64,000 bases of DNA from Thermosynechococcaceae cyanobacterium MS004 (lineage in GTDB: Bacteria; Cyanobacteriota; Cyanobacteriia; Thermosynechococcales; Thermosynechococcaceae): the NCBI GenBank assembly GCA_022402525.1, contig JAKRSB010000101.1, positions 1-64,000 on the forward strand. The letters are read 5' to 3'. Shown here one piece after another: positions 62,218-64,000 of this stretch (positions are counted from its first letter, which is position 1; each line of letters starts with the position of its first letter). A program made the translations under genes and the position numbers. A model generated the notes under the pieces. The model had not been told where the DNA came from and made no database searches. It saw only the letters and a list, made by a program, of their open reading frames with translations.

Positions 62218-63846
62218 ATGTCCCTCACGCTTTACAACAGCCTCAGCCGCCGCAAAGAACCCTTTGAAACCCTCACCCCAGGCCGCGTCCTGATGTACTG
62301 CTGTGGGGTGACGGTCTATGACTATTGCCATCTGGGCCATGCTCGTTCCTATATTGTGTGGGACACCGTGCGCCGCTATCTCGAATGGCGGGGCTATGCG
62401 GTGCAGTACGTGCAAAACTTCACCGACATTGACGACAAAATTCTAAAGCGCGCCCGTGAAGAGCAGTCCACCATGGCTGCCGTCAGCGAAAAGTATATTG
62501 CAGCCTACTTTGAAGACATGGAGCGGCTCAATATTCGTAAGGCCAATGCCTACCCGCGCGCGACCCATGCCCTAAATGGAATTCAGCGCCTCATTCATGA
62601 GCTAGAGCAAAAGGGCATCGCCTATGCAGCAGAGGGCGATGTTTACTATTCCGTGCGCAGTTTTCCCGGCTACGGAAAACTATCCGGTCGCAAACTAGAC
62701 GATATGCAGGCCGGAGCCAGTGGTCGGGTGGAGGTGCCAGAGTCTAATCATCCAGAATCTAATCATCCAGAATCTAGCCACCCAGAATCTAACCACCCAG
62801 AACCAAACACCTCAGTGCCTGAGCCGCCTGATGACCCAAGTGCAGAGCCCAAGAAAAAAGATCCCTTTGACTTTGCCTTATGGAAAGCTGCTAAGCCCGA
62901 AGAACCCTTCTGGGATTCCCCTTGGGGGGCCGGTCGTCCAGGATGGCATATTGAATGCTCTGCCATGGTGCGTGACGGCCTTGGAGAACAGATTGATATC
63001 CACGTAGGGGGAGCCGATCTGATCTTTCCGCATCACGAAAATGAAATTGCCCAGTCCGAAGCCGTCACCGGAAAATCGCTCGCGCGCTACTGGCTACACA
63101 ACGGCATGGTGAATGTTGAGGGGGAGAAAATGTCTAAGTCCCTAGGCAATTTCACCACGATTCGTCAGCTTCTGGATGAGCCATTGGCTATTCTAGAGGG
63201 CGATCGCTTTGACCCGATGGCGCTACGGCTTTTTGTCCTCCAGGCTCAGTATCGGAAGCCCATCGACTTTACTCCAGAGGCTATCAGTTCTGCCCAAATC
63301 AGTTGGCAGACCCTCAAGGCTGGACTCACCTTTGCCCAAGACTTTGGTAATGCTCTGGGCTGGACGGATCTTGAGTCGGATGATTCCCGCGCTGGTCTTC
63401 AAAACCCTTCAGAAGTTGCTCAGCAGGCTGTTCAGCGCTTTCAATCCTCAATGGATGATGACTTCAACTCCCCAGGGGCCTTAGCTGTCCTGTTTGAGCT
63501 GGCGAAGGAGTTACGGCGCGCCGGAAATGTAATCAACCACGTCGGGAAAAGCGATCGCGATGCTTCCGATCTGCGCCAAGAATGGCAAACCCTTGTCGAC
63601 TTGTCTACAGTGCTGGGATTAGAGGTGCTGGGACTAGAAGCAGCATCAGCGCAAGAAGCCTCTGGACAAGCGCAGGTCAATAGTCCTGAAATTGAAGCCA
63701 TGATTGCGGCGCGAACCGCAGCGAGGCAGTCTAAAAACTTTGCAGAGAGCGATCGCCTTCGGGACTTACTCAAGGCGCAAGGCATCACGCTTATTGATCA
63801 ACCCGATGGCACGACCCGCTGGCGGCAGGGCTCAGCAAGGCCATAA
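62218..63846 (+). CDS. cysS: Cysteinyl-tRNA synthetase
   Basis: 542 residues. Class I synthetase: the HIGH motif appears as HLGH in YDYCHLGHARSY, and KMSKSLGNF is the KMSKS loop. The zinc ligands include C29 (YCCGVTVYD region), the Cys near 243 (GWHIECSAM) and the following HHENE. FTDIDDKILKRA is typical. Around residues 180-205 an insert of ESNHP repeats (period 5 residues, about five copies) stands between the catalytic halves, where relatives have a short loop. It looks like a tolerated repeat expansion. Start without a clear ribosome site. Confidence 0.96.
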   Translation: MSLTLYNSLSRRKEPFETLTPGRVLMYCCGVTVYDYCHLGHARSYIVWDTVRRYLEWRGYAVQYVQNFTDIDDKILKRAREEQSTMAAVSEKYIAAYFEDMERLNIRKANAYPRATHALNGIQRLIHELEQKGIAYAAEGDVYYSVRSFPGYGKLSGRKLDDMQAGASGRVEVPESNHPESNHPESSHPESNHPEPNTSVPEPPDDPSAEPKKKDPFDFALWKAAKPEEPFWDSPWGAGRPGWHIECSAMVRDGLGEQIDIHVGGADLIFPHHENEIAQSEAVTGKSLARYWLHNGMVNVEGEKMSKSLGNFTTIRQLLDEPLAILEGDRFDPMALRLFVLQAQYRKPIDFTPEAISSAQISWQTLKAGLTFAQDFGNALGWTDLESDDSRAGLQNPSEVAQQAVQRFQSSMDDDFNSPGALAVLFELAKELRRAGNVINHVGKSDRDASDLRQEWQTLVDLSTVLGLEVLGLEAASAQEASGQAQVNSPEIEAMIAARTAARQSKNFAESDRLRDLLKAQGITLIDQPDGTTRWRQGSARP

Positions 63847-63891
63847 GTTTTTTCTCCCCAGTCTTGGTCTACAAAGCCTAATGCAGCAGCC

Positions 63892-64000
63892 ATGACAGCC
63901 GCGATCTTTCTCCTCTTGCTGACGGCGATCGCGGTTGCAGCGGTCTTGGGCTATCCCACCTGGTTGAAGCAGTGCCGGAATCGTCTGAGGGCAAAGCCTT
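63892..64000 (+). CDS. Partial gene, membrane-anchored N-terminus
   Basis: Cut off by the window edge; 36 residues are visible. A hydrophobic segment (AAIFLLLLTAIAVAAVLGY) is followed by a basic stretch (WLKQCRNRLRAKP). The tail resembles the start of cyanobacterial M90 (MtfA-like) zinc peptidases, but too little is present to claim it. It begins 45 bp after cysS. Confidence 0.5.
   Translation, partial: MTAAIFLLLLTAIAVAAVLGYPTWLKQCRNRLRAKP

Overview
The window reads as a chromosomal segment of a cyanobacterium. It carries plant-type phytoene desaturase followed by phytoene synthase, an Rcp1-type response regulator, an NblB-like HEAT protein, a VKOR-thioredoxin fusion, an ABA4-like membrane protein, DUF3285 and DUF1997 proteins, and a very high density of the cyanobacterial GCGATCGC (HIP1) octamer. 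I cannot name the species. No rRNA, tRNA, CRISPR array, intact insertion sequence or prophage was found.

Layout. Positions 1-8200 hold a signalling block: an Rcp1-like regulator, a very large CBS/six-PAS/GAF histidine kinase and a REC-GAF-GGDEF-EAL cyclic-di-GMP protein. Positions 8205-22530, all on the minus strand, form a peptide natural-product (RiPP) locus. In transcription order it has a Nif11-leader precursor peptide, two tandem paralogous radical SAM enzymes, a cyclic-nucleotide-binding-fold protein, an HlyD-type membrane fusion protein, a C39 peptidase/ABC exporter, a second ABC exporter subunit with a long soluble N-terminus and, last, a membrane-anchored Ser/Thr kinase. Upstream, behind a strong terminator, lies a gene for a secreted Gln/Arg/Asn-rich repeat protein.

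Positions 24757-46795 are ordinary metabolism: trpG, dgkA, ybeY, the VKOR-Trx protein, ispG, a second Ser/Thr kinase with PPC domains, hupE behind a cobalamin riboswitch, sdhA, pheA, a DUF790 nuclease-like protein, lepB and the crtP-crtB pair. Positions 46938-51881 hold an overlapping three-gene signalling operon (CHASE4 kinase, response regulator, REC-PAS-GGDEF-EAL). Positions 52362-64000 hold mltA, a MalK/UgpC-type ATPase, mutS, a Uma2 nuclease, dnaA, miaE, cysS and a cut-off gene at the right edge.

The most interesting system is the RiPP locus. Both radical SAM enzymes have an extra C-terminal region of about 150-190 residues with a conserved HxD...H pattern, suggestive of a non-haem iron oxygenase-like fold. 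The single precursor has a core without cysteine and with four aromatic-X-Asn/Arg triads, the kind of site that cyclophane-forming radical SAM enzymes modify. The proposed pathway (inference) is: modification of the leader-bound core by the two enzymes, cleavage after Gly-Gly by the C39 domain, and export through the ABC/HlyD assembly.

A second theme is the abundance of short tandem repeats (11-30 bp units). They sit in intergenic gaps, several times include the stop codon of the preceding gene, and also lie in frame inside protein linkers.
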